Assembly (NCBI GenBank): GCA_030605245.1
Contig: JAUWIS010000015.1
Span: 1-10,671, forward strand
From: Methanobacteriota archaeon
GTDB taxonomy: Archaea > Thermoplasmatota > JASEFT01 > JAUWIS01
DNA: 10,671 nucleotides
Reading direction: 5' to 3'
The position numbers were made by a program, and so were the translations under genes. This document shows positions 1 to 5,433 of the stretch, in pieces. The notes beneath the pieces are model-generated. The model made no database searches, had not been told where the DNA came from, and saw nothing but the letters and a program-made list of their open reading frames with translations. Each line of letters begins with the position of its first letter. The stretch's first letter is position 1.

Positions 1-546
1 AAAGGCATGGAGATACCAGGATATGACCCAAGAGGCGCATTCGGAATGGCACTGGCTTACGCAACATCTGACAGGGGTGCCTGTCATCAGAGAGCATGGA
101 CTGTGAGAGCAGAACTCCAGGGTGATTTAAAACCTGCATACTCACCTGAGGGCAGGGCAAAATTTGTGAAGGATGCTCAGGATTCAAACGCAATGCTTTT
201 CTCACTTGTGCTATGTGATTTCATGCCGCTCAGTGCCAAGGATTATGTTGAACTGCTTAATTCCGCTACAGGTTTTGATTTCACGGAAGAGGAGTATATA
301 AAAACTGGTGAGCGCATCTGGAATCTGACAAGAATGTTTAATGTCAGGGAAGGGATAACAAGGAAAGATGATACTCTTCCTCCAAGATTCATGAATGAAA
401 CTTTGCCGGATGGCCCTGCAAAAGGACAAAAAATAACAAAGGAAACACTTGACAGAATGCTGAACGAATATTACAACTTGAGGGGCTGGGATGAGAACGG
501 AGTACCGAGGAAGGAGAAGCTGGAGGAGTTAGGACTGACTGTATGA
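1..546 (+). CDS. Aldehyde ferredoxin oxidoreductase family protein, C-terminal part (5' partial)
   Basis: This is the C-terminal third of a tungsten-dependent aldehyde:ferredoxin oxidoreductase (AOR family), which oxidises aldehydes to carboxylic acids with ferredoxin as partner in the cytoplasm of anaerobes. The frame is open at the window edge: Lys-Gly precede the first Met (base 7), and that Met lies inside the family's conserved E(I/L)PGYDPRGAFGMALAYATS block, so it is not the start. About 181 residues of a protein usually near 600 are visible. The family's last conserved Cys, an Fe4S4 ligand in Pyrococcus AOR, corresponds to the Cys coded at 214-216. The usual DxxGLC motif reads FSLVLC here, so its Asp and Gly are replaced. 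The C-terminal FNVREGITRKDDTLPPRF and LRGWDENGVP segments are typical of the family. Substrate cannot be inferred. It converges on the toxin-antitoxin pair. Confidence 0.93.
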   Translation, partial: KGMEIPGYDPRGAFGMALAYATSDRGACHQRAWTVRAELQGDLKPAYSPEGRAKFVKDAQDSNAMLFSLVLCDFMPLSAKDYVELLNSATGFDFTEEEYIKTGERIWNLTRMFNVREGITRKDDTLPPRFMNETLPDGPAKGQKITKETLDRMLNEYYNLRGWDENGVPRKEKLEELGLTV

Positions 547-567
547 TAAGTTAAAACTTACCTATCT

Positions 568-581
568 TTAAAAATTTTTAA
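568..581. terminator. AT-rich palindrome between convergent genes, possible bidirectional terminator
   Basis: TTAAAAATTTTTAA is a perfect 14-base palindrome in the 36-base gap between the oxidoreductase stop and the antitoxin stop. It gives a run of five T on either strand, which is what archaeal RNA polymerase needs to terminate. A second small inverted repeat (TAAGTT/AACTTA, 547-560) lies just before it. Function is inferred from position and composition only. Confidence 0.35.
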
Positions 582-582
582 G

Positions 583-930
583 TTAACTGCTAATCTCCAC
601 CATAATCTTGTTTCCAACCTTGCTTAATGCAACATTCTCATTACCTTTTAGATGCAGACCTTTTTCTATATCTGAGGGTATTCTTAGTATTATGCCTCTT
701 GCGCTTCTTGACAGTTTCCTGTAAAGTTTGAGTGGCTCACCCCAGAGTCCGAGTCTTTTCGCTATTCTAATCATCTTTTTTCCCTCATGCTCTGGAATAA
801 ATTCCTCACTGCAGTAGTTGCATCTTTCTCCTTTCTCTACAAATATGTATCCTTCAATCTCGGATATAATGTCATCTGTCGTTACAAGTTTTCCTTTTTC
901 GCATTTCGGACATATTTTTTCTTTTTTCAT
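583..930 (-). CDS. YgiT-type zinc-finger / AbrB-fold antitoxin-like protein
   Basis: This is a 115-residue protein with two recognisable parts. Residues 7-40 carry two CxxC knuckles (C7/C10 and C37/C40), the zinc-binding pattern of YgiT/MqsA-type antitoxin N-termini. Residues about 72-115 (ARGIILRIPSDIEKGLHLKGNENVALSKVGNKIMVEI) look like an AbrB/MazE swapped-hairpin DNA-binding domain rather than the helix-turn-helix of bacterial MqsA. The start ATG overlaps the upstream gene's TGA as ATGA, and GAGGTGA lies just before it, so the two genes are translationally coupled. By analogy with MqsRA the product would neutralise the upstream gene's product and repress the shared promoter; that role is inferred. 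A stand-alone metal-binding regulator is the alternative. Confidence 0.75.
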   Translation of the reverse strand: MKKEKICPKCEKGKLVTTDDIISEIEGYIFVEKGERCNYCSEEFIPEHEGKKMIRIAKRLGLWGEPLKLYRKLSRSARGIILRIPSDIEKGLHLKGNENVALSKVGNKIMVEISS

Positions 931-1181
931 TTTCTCACCTCAGTACCAGTTACCACAAAAATCGTATCAATTTCAGGGTAGTAGACAAAGATTATCTTCT
1001 TCAATCCTTTTTTTCTTACATACACCTCATACTTTTTCTTTCCAACCTTATCAACTTTGTAGGCATTTTTTATTGCTTCCCTCAGGTCAACATAGTCCCA
1101 GTTCCATTTTCTCATCCATGTGTTTTTGAAATGCTTACTTACACTTATTTCACAGGAATCTATATCAAACCTTTGCACCAC
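927..1181 (-). CDS. Putative toxin, DUF4258/RelE-like, first gene of a toxin-antitoxin pair
   Basis: This is a small basic protein of 84 residues. Its SKHFKNTWMRKWNWDYVDLREAI segment followed by two predicted beta strands (KYEVYVRKKGLKKIIFVYYPEIDTIFVVTGTEV) resembles DUF4258 and RelE-superfamily small proteins (motif S-x-H, then a helix, then a terminal T-G/T-V strand). It overlaps the zinc-finger antitoxin gene by four bases and is transcribed first, the order seen in mqsRA and higBA and the reverse of most relBE-type pairs. The start is GTG at 1181, with a second GTG immediately after (1178); an in-frame TAA at 1194-1196 limits any further extension. RNase activity is inferred, not seen. 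Family assignment is by pattern and moderate in confidence. Confidence 0.65.
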   Translation of the reverse strand: MVQRFDIDSCEISVSKHFKNTWMRKWNWDYVDLREAIKNAYKVDKVGKKKYEVYVRKKGLKKIIFVYYPEIDTIFVVTGTEVRK

Positions 1182-1203
1182 ATTATCACTACATTATGTA
1201 ATG
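1180..1203. promoter_or_regulatory. Candidate autoregulatory operator of the toxin-antitoxin cassette
   Basis: ACATTAT occurs twice in direct orientation (1180-1186 and 1191-1197), 11 bases apart, about one helical turn. The second copy also forms inverted repeats: TACAT-T-ATGTA (1190-1200) and CATTA-TG-TAATG (1192-1203). The block lies between the TATA box and the toxin start, over the expected transcription start, where an antitoxin repressor would block initiation. The repeats are seen; the operator role is inferred. Confidence 0.4.
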
Positions 1204-1215
1204 AATTTCATCCTA

Positions 1216-1226
1216 CTTAAATATTT
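1216..1226 (-). promoter_or_regulatory. Archaeal TATA box of the toxin-antitoxin cassette
   Basis: Read on the minus strand, AAATATTTAAG is preceded by purine-rich AAAAG that could act as BRE. Its centre is about 40 bases before the GTG start, predicting a transcript beginning near 1195 with a leader of roughly 14 nt. The box is nearly symmetrical, so it could also fire rightward toward the hairpin array. Confidence 0.5.
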
Positions 1227-1261
1227 CTTTTAATGAAAAATGAGGATGTCATTTTCATTCA

Positions 1262-1304
1262 GGCAGATTGTCCAGAGGCAATCTGCCATTCTCTTTTCTT
1301 TTTT
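1262..1304 (+). terminator. Hairpin 1 with T-rich tail (terminator-like)
   Basis: An 11-pair stem (one wobble) with tetraloop CAGA is followed by ATTCTCTTTTCTTTTTT. The form is that of an intrinsic terminator reading rightward. No plus-strand gene now ends directly upstream; the nearest is the oxidoreductase, which stops at 546 beyond the oppositely oriented toxin-antitoxin pair. Confidence 0.5.
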
Positions 1305-1345
1305 AAGGGATTGCATATCAATCCCTTCTTCTTTTTCTTTTTCGC
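1305..1345 (+). terminator. Hairpin 2 with pyrimidine tail (terminator-like)
   Basis: A perfect 9-pair stem AAGGGATTG/CAATCCCTT with loop CATAT is followed by CTTCTTTTTCTTTTTCGCC. It is the second copy of the hairpin-plus-tail module and lies immediately after the tail of hairpin 1. Confidence 0.5.
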
Positions 1346-1372
1346 CAGCCTCTATATTTAAAAAAGAGAACT

Positions 1373-1409
1373 AAGGGGTTGCAATAGCAACCCCTTCTTC
1401 TTTCTTTTT
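1373..1409 (+). terminator. Hairpin 3 with pyrimidine tail (terminator-like)
   Basis: A perfect 10-pair stem AAGGGGTTGC/GCAACCCCTT with loop AATA is followed by CTTCTTTCTTTTT. It is the strongest stem of the array. A TATA-like TATATTTAAAA at about 1352-1362 lies just upstream, so it could also be the first structure of a transcript heading to the aminotransferase gene. Confidence 0.5.
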
Positions 1410-1467
1410 GACTCCCAAGGCTACTTTTTCTTTCTTTTTAAGAAAGAAAAAGGAGGCTTAGCAAAAA

Positions 1468-1485
1468 CCATTTTAACCTTTAAAC
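1468..1485 (+). promoter_or_regulatory. Likely promoter of the aminotransferase gene
   Basis: CATTTTAACCTTTAAAC, preceded by AAAAAC, contains two overlapping TATA-like cores. The first (ATTTTAA, centre about 1473) is 26 bases before the ATG at 1499, the spacing of a leaderless archaeal gene. No Shine-Dalgarno sequence precedes that ATG, which agrees with a leaderless start. Confidence 0.4.
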
Positions 1486-1498
1486 CAATCCTGTTTTT

Positions 1499-2653
1499 AT
1501 GAGATACGCTCCATCACTTGACAGGCTACATTCTGAGGCAGCATTTGAGGTTCTTGCAAAGGCAAAAGCGCTTGAGAGAAAAGGTAAGCGTATTCTTCAT
1601 TTTGAGATTGGTGAGCCTGATTTTGACACACCTGAGATTGTTAAAGATGAAGCTAAAAAAGCGCTTGATGAAAACTTCACGCATTACGTACCTTCTCAGG
1701 GCATAATTAAACTCAGGGAAGCTGTATGTGATTATATTGAGAAAACAAGAAATTTTAGACCGACACCAGAGCAGGTGCTGATTTTCCCTGGGGTTAAGCC
1801 CGGCATCTTTTATTCCATGCTCGCGCTAATTAATGAGGGTGATGATGTGATCTATCCTGACCCAGGATTTCCAACTTATTCCTCGCTTGTTGATTACATC
1901 AGTGCAGGGGATGTTCCATTAAAGCTTCTGGAAAAGAATGAGTTCAGAATGACACCAGATGAGATTAATGAGAAGCTCACAAAAAAAACGAAAATGATTA
2001 TTTTGAACTCACCGCATAACCCTACTGGTTCAATGCTGAAAAAGGATGAGATAAAAGCAATATATGAGATTGCAGAAGACAACAATGTTTATCTTTTATC
2101 TGATGAGGTTTACTCCCAGATGACCTATGAGCAACCGCATTACTCTGTAGCAGAGTATGATAACGCTTCTGAAAGAACAATACTGATTGATGGTTTCTCT
2201 AAAAGTTTTGCGATGACAGGATGGAGGCTTGGTTATGCTATAGGACCTGAGGAGTTGATAAAGAAGATGACTGTTTTTCTGATTAATTCTGTTAGCTGCA
2301 CAAACGCTTTTATTCAGAAAGCAGGGATAATAGCATTAAAAGATTTTGATTCTGTAAAAAAAATGGTTGAAAAATTCGGGAAGAGAAGAAATGTTATTGT
2401 TAGAGGGTTAAATGAGATAAATGGTTTCAGTTGTATCATGCCAATGGGCGCATTTTATGCATTTCCAAATATAACTGAAACAGGAAAAACATCAGAGGAG
2501 CTTGCGGATTATCTGTTAAAAAAAGCAGGTGTCGCTGTACTCCCAGGAACAGCATTCGGGTCTGGTGGTGAAGGGTACCTGAGATTCTCATATGCGTCAT
2601 CAATTGAGAACATAAAAGAGGCGATAGAGTTAATGAAAAAGGTTTTAGGGTGA
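1499..2653 (+). CDS. Class I/II PLP-dependent aminotransferase (aspartate aminotransferase-like)
   Basis: This 384-residue fold-type I aminotransferase moves an amino group between an amino acid and a 2-oxoacid using pyridoxal phosphate in the cytoplasm. Visible landmarks are GEPDFDTP (38-45), SPHNPTG (171-177), SDEVY with the PLP-ring Asp202 and phosphate-side Tyr205, the Schiff-base Lys235 in GFSKSFAMTGWRLGY, and the substrate-carboxylate Arg362 in YLRFSYA. Length and order match archaeal AspC/AlaT-type enzymes, so aspartate, alanine or aromatic specificity cannot be separated by eye. The ATG at 1499 gives the usual N-terminus and has no Shine-Dalgarno site. It is followed after 69 bases by the HD-CitF-lyase run. 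Aspartate activity would link it to oxaloacetate made downstream; that link is inferred. Confidence 0.93.
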   Translation: MRYAPSLDRLHSEAAFEVLAKAKALERKGKRILHFEIGEPDFDTPEIVKDEAKKALDENFTHYVPSQGIIKLREAVCDYIEKTRNFRPTPEQVLIFPGVKPGIFYSMLALINEGDDVIYPDPGFPTYSSLVDYISAGDVPLKLLEKNEFRMTPDEINEKLTKKTKMIILNSPHNPTGSMLKKDEIKAIYEIAEDNNVYLLSDEVYSQMTYEQPHYSVAEYDNASERTILIDGFSKSFAMTGWRLGYAIGPEELIKKMTVFLINSVSCTNAFIQKAGIIALKDFDSVKKMVEKFGKRRNVIVRGLNEINGFSCIMPMGAFYAFPNITETGKTSEELADYLLKKAGVAVLPGTAFGSGGEGYLRFSYASSIENIKEAIELMKKVLG

Positions 2654-2660
2654 TAACATG

Positions 2661-2706
2661 GTAGTTAGTAGTCATGGATTAGCAGATAGGGAAAAACTAA
2701 CTACTA
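2661..2706. repeat. Intergenic repeat, copy A, with 9-bp inverted repeat
   Basis: GTAGTTAGT (2661-2669) and ACTAACTAC (2697-2705) form a 9-pair stem around GGATTAGCAGATAGGGAAAA. The same pieces (GGATTAG, TAGGG-AAAAA, CTAACTACT) recur in the same order at 9679-9733 before the CBS gene, so this is one of two diverged copies of a dispersed element. It occupies most of the gap between the aminotransferase and HD genes and could attenuate or process the transcript there. Confidence 0.5.
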
Positions 2707-2722
2707 TACATGGGGTGATCTA

Positions 2723-3235
2723 ATGGAAGAATATATAAAAAAAATGTTTCCGGAAATAAAAGAGATTAAGGATAAAAAACTTAGAGAGGGTGTTGTGTCA
2801 ATATGGTGTAATGCTATGGAAAAAGGAAAATGGAAAACGCTTGATAATATACCATTTACACTGTTAATTCCTGATGTTAAGAAAACACTTGTTGAGCATA
2901 CAAGAATGGTGACAAGGATAGCTATGGGTATAGCAAAGGAAAGAAAAGACCTAAATTATGACCTTGTTGTTGCAGGGGGACTTACGCATGATGTTGGTAA
3001 ACTTCTTGAATACGAGAAAAAAGAAGGCAGGGTAATAAAAAGCAGTCTTGGAAAAAGAATCAGGCATCCTGTGTCAGGGGCAGCGCTTGCAATGGAACTC
3101 GGTTTAGATTCACTTGCACATGTCATCGCTTCGCATTCAAAGGAAGGTGAGTTTGTTGAGCGTACACCGGAAGCAATTCTTATATATCACTGTGACTTTA
3201 CGGACTTTGAGATTGAGAAAACAAAAATGAGGTAG
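2723..3235 (+). CDS. HD-domain phosphohydrolase
   Basis: This 170-residue HD-superfamily metal-dependent phosphohydrolase has the expected ligand order H59 (VEHTRM), H89-D90 (GLTHDVGK), H115 (IRHPVSGA), H138 (IASHSKEG) and D158 (YHCDFTD). That set is the six-ligand type found in YqeK-like nucleotide hydrolases and HD-GYP relatives, which can hold two metals. The N-terminal 50 residues are helical and not recognised. Start ATG 2723 follows GGGGTGATC, a strong archaeal ribosome-binding site. The gene sits three bases before citF and is probably co-transcribed with it. The substrate (nucleotide, CoA-related or other phosphate ester) cannot be read from the sequence, and the link to citrate metabolism is only by position. 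Confidence 0.85.
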   Translation: MEEYIKKMFPEIKEIKDKKLREGVVSIWCNAMEKGKWKTLDNIPFTLLIPDVKKTLVEHTRMVTRIAMGIAKERKDLNYDLVVAGGLTHDVGKLLEYEKKEGRVIKSSLGKRIRHPVSGAALAMELGLDSLAHVIASHSKEGEFVERTPEAILIYHCDFTDFEIEKTKMR

Positions 3236-3238
3236 TGT

Positions 3239-4654
3239 ATGAAGTACAGAAACGAGTCAAAGTTGACAGAGTTGAAGACAGCATTAAAAAAATGCGGGCT
3301 TAAAAATGGTGACACAATTTCTTTTCATCACCAGTTGCGCAACGGAGACAGTGTTTTAAATTTGACATTGGAGGCGGTTAAGGAACTCGGTGTTAACAAC
3401 ATCAGACTGGCACAAAACGCTCTCTTTAATGTTCATAAACCTGTTATTGATTACATTAAGGATGGTATAGTAAGCAGGATTGAGGGAAGCATAAACGGTG
3501 TTGTTGGTGATTATGTTTCATATCATCCTCTTAAAAATCCTGCTATACTCAGGTCGCATGGCAGACGATGGGCTGATGTGAAAACAAAAAATCTGGGGAT
3601 TGACATAGCAGTAATAGCAGCATCCTCTTCTGATGAAAAAGGAAACTGCACAGGTATTACTGGTAAAAATGCTTTTGGTCCCATTGTTTATTCTCAGATA
3701 GATGCAATGAAAGCAAAAAAGGTTATAGTTGTTACAGATAATGTTGTTGAATATCCCTGCACCTATCAGGAAATAACAGAAGGATTTGTTGATTATGTTG
3801 CTACTGTGGATAGTATTGGTAATCCAGAAAACATTGTTTCAGGCTCAACAAAAATCACGGACAATCCTGTGAAACAGCAAATTGCGCATGACTGCATATC
3901 CCTTATGGATGCTGCAGGTATAATAAAAAACGGCATGAGCTTTCAGTCAGGAGCAGGTGGTATATCTTTAGCAGCAACAAAGTATCTTGGTGAGTCACTT
4001 GAGGAAAAAAATATTACAGCATCATTTGTTATGGGAGGACTAACAAAATATCTTGTCGATATATATAACAAGGGTGGAGCCAAAAAACTGTACTATGCCC
4101 AGTGTTTTGATACTGAATCTGTTAAATTTGTTTCTGAAAATCCAGGGATGCCTGTTATGGACATAGGGCATTATGCTGACCCCACATCAAAAAGCAGGAC
4201 TGTTGATAGTCTTGATACTGTTGTGCTTGGCGGAACAGAGGTAGATACAAAATTTAATGTCAATGTCAACACGCACAGCGACGGCCGTCTTTTGCATGGT
4301 ATAGGTGGCCATCAGGACACAGCCGCCGGCGCTAAACTCACAATCATAACCGTACCATTGTACAGGAAAAAGAACCCTATTGTAAGGGAAAATGTTACAA
4401 CAGTAACAACCCCTAATGATGTTGTTGATGCTGTTGTTACAAATGAGGGAATAGCAATTAACCCCAAAAGAAAGGATTTGTTGGAAAAGGTTAAAGGAAA
4501 AATAAATCTTGTGTCTATAGAAGAACTTAAAAACATGGCGTATGTTCAAACAGGGAAACCAGTGCCTTTAAATCTTGGTGATGAGGTAGTGGCTGAGATA
4601 AAATGGATTGATGGAAAAATAATTGATAGGGTTTACAGGGTTAAGGAGGAATAG
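3239..4654 (+). CDS. citF: Citrate CoA-transferase (citrate lyase alpha subunit, CitF-like)
   Basis: This 471-residue protein is collinear with bacterial CitF (about 510 residues), a family I-type CoA transferase. Shared landmarks include GDTISFHHQLRNGD (about 24-37), IDIAVIAASSSDEKGNCTG with GKNAFGP, MSFQSGAGGISLA, VMGGLTKYLVD, LGGTEVDTKFNVNVNTHSDG, GIGGHQDTAAGA and GIAINPKR. In bacteria CitF swaps acetyl for citryl on the acyl carrier protein CitD; here no citD, citE or citX/G is present in the window. The next gene encodes a citrate-synthase-fold lyase, so free CoA thioesters are the likelier substrates: citrate + acetyl-CoA to citryl-CoA + acetate. GAGGT precedes the ATG; the stop is one base before the next start. 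A related 2-methylcitrate or citramalate specificity remains possible. Confidence 0.88.
   Translation: MKYRNESKLTELKTALKKCGLKNGDTISFHHQLRNGDSVLNLTLEAVKELGVNNIRLAQNALFNVHKPVIDYIKDGIVSRIEGSINGVVGDYVSYHPLKNPAILRSHGRRWADVKTKNLGIDIAVIAASSSDEKGNCTGITGKNAFGPIVYSQIDAMKAKKVIVVTDNVVEYPCTYQEITEGFVDYVATVDSIGNPENIVSGSTKITDNPVKQQIAHDCISLMDAAGIIKNGMSFQSGAGGISLAATKYLGESLEEKNITASFVMGGLTKYLVDIYNKGGAKKLYYAQCFDTESVKFVSENPGMPVMDIGHYADPTSKSRTVDSLDTVVLGGTEVDTKFNVNVNTHSDGRLLHGIGGHQDTAAGAKLTIITVPLYRKKNPIVRENVTTVTTPNDVVDAVVTNEGIAINPKRKDLLEKVKGKINLVSIEELKNMAYVQTGKPVPLNLGDEVVAEIKWIDGKIIDRVYRVKEE
4643..4650 (+). promoter_or_regulatory. Ribosome-binding site fixing the citryl-CoA lyase start
   Basis: AAGGAGGA lies five bases before ATG 4656 and inside the end of citF. 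It favours that ATG over an upstream in-frame TTG at 4623, which would overlap citF by 32 bases and has no such site. Confidence 0.7.
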
Positions 4655-4655
4655 T

Positions 4656-5432
4656 ATGGAATGGAAAACAGGGATAACCAAGGTTGAGCCGAACAATCTT
4701 GTAACAAAAGGTTACAGGCAGGAGGATTTGATTGCAAATGTCTCCTATTCGAGTGTTGTTTATCTTTTACTGAAAGGTGAACTTCCGAGCAAAGAGCATG
4801 GTAGGATGATGGATGCAATACTAACCGCATGTGTAGACCATGGCATCACATCACCATCCTGGCTTGCATCCAGAACAGTCGCATCCTGCGATGTACCATT
4901 GTCCACTGCTGTTGCCGCAGGAGTACTTGCAATAGGGGATGCACATGGTGGTGCGATTGAGAAAGGAGCAAAAATTCTGCAGTATGGAATAAAAAGAATG
5001 CATGATGAAAATAAAAGTATGAATGAAATTGCAGCAATCCTTGTTAAAGAATCAAAAGAACAACATAAAAGAATACCTGGTTTTGGGCACAGGGTTCACA
5101 CATCTGACCCAAGGACAAAAAAACTTTTTTCTCTGACAGACGAAATGAAAATAGCATCAGAGCATGTTGAACTATCAAAATGTATTGAAAAAAATTTTGA
5201 GAAAAACGGGAAAAAACTGCCAATAAATGTTGATGGTGCCGTAGCAGCAATCATATCGGACATGGGTTTTGATTACAGGCTTGGCAAAGCATTCTTTTTC
5301 ATAGGAAGAATCGCAGGGCTGACTGCGCAGGTTTATGAGGAAATAACAAGGGAAAAGCCTATGAGAAAAATGTTTGATATAGAATGCAAATATGACGGGC
5401 CGGTGGAAAGGGATTTGCCAGAAGAGGGGTAG
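4656..5432 (+). CDS. Citryl-CoA lyase, short citrate-synthase-fold type
   Basis: This 258-residue protein is related to the C-terminal part of citrate synthase and matches the size of the stand-alone citryl-CoA lyase (Ccl) of Hydrogenobacter, about 260 residues; full citrate synthases are near 370-430. Catalytic landmarks of the superfamily are kept: H97 in GDAHGGAIEKG, H145 in GFGHRVHTSDPR (with R152) and D193 in INVDGAVAAI, equivalent to E. coli citrate synthase H264, H305 and D362. The reaction is citryl-CoA to acetyl-CoA plus oxaloacetate. It starts one base after citF ends, and the next gene starts one base after it ends, so the three are surely one transcript. A 2-methylcitryl-CoA or other 3-hydroxyacyl-CoA substrate is an alternative. 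Confidence 0.85.
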   Translation: MEWKTGITKVEPNNLVTKGYRQEDLIANVSYSSVVYLLLKGELPSKEHGRMMDAILTACVDHGITSPSWLASRTVASCDVPLSTAVAAGVLAIGDAHGGAIEKGAKILQYGIKRMHDENKSMNEIAAILVKESKEQHKRIPGFGHRVHTSDPRTKKLFSLTDEMKIASEHVELSKCIEKNFEKNGKKLPINVDGAVAAIISDMGFDYRLGKAFFFIGRIAGLTAQVYEEITREKPMRKMFDIECKYDGPVERDLPEEG

Positions 5433-5433
5433 A

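Larger units (their letters stand above)
1232..1452 (+). repeat. Array of five consecutive hairpins filling the intergenic region
   Basis: The 317-base gap 1182-1498 has no gene but holds five stem-loops in a row. HP0 1232-1259: AATGAAAAATGA/TCATTTTCATT, one bulge. HP1 1262-1287: GGCAGATTGTC/GGCAATCTGCC, one wobble pair, loop CAGA. HP2 1305-1327: AAGGGATTG/CAATCCCTT. HP3 1373-1396: AAGGGGTTGC/GCAACCCCTT, loop AATA. HP4 1424-1452: CTTTTTCTTTCTT/AAGAAAGAAAAAG. HP1, HP2 and HP3 are each followed on the plus strand by C/T-only tails rich in T. HP1-HP3 share a (G)RTTG/CAAY(C) stem core with compensated differences in the other stem positions, which suggests selection on the fold. Individual elements are listed separately. 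Confidence 0.75.

Noticed and set aside
787..1129. Plus-strand open frames opposite the toxin-antitoxin pair
   Set aside because: They are Phe/Ser-rich shadows of A-rich minus-strand genes that have CxxC motifs, an ATGA overlap and a Shine-Dalgarno site.
1262..1396. CRISPR-like array of spaced repeats
   Set aside because: The three units are hairpins with different sequences and unequal spacing (17 and 45 bases), and the spacers are low-complexity pyrimidine tails, not unique sequence between identical repeats.
1182..1498. tRNA, riboswitch or known ncRNA in the long gap
   Set aside because: No cloverleaf, T-loop or recognisable aptamer core is visible; only simple stem-loops are seen.
4187..4549. 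120-residue open frame on the minus strand inside citF
   Set aside because: CitF is well conserved through this stretch; the opposite frame has no recognisable motif, promoter or ribosome-binding site.
4623..4655. Earlier TTG start for the citryl-CoA lyase
   Set aside because: It would overlap citF by 32 bases with no ribosome-binding site, whereas ATG 4656 has AAGGAGGA at the right distance.
5392..5433. Earlier start for the isocitrate lyase-family gene
   Set aside because: It adds residues unlike the family and overlaps the lyase gene; ATG 5434 has GAGGGGT upstream.
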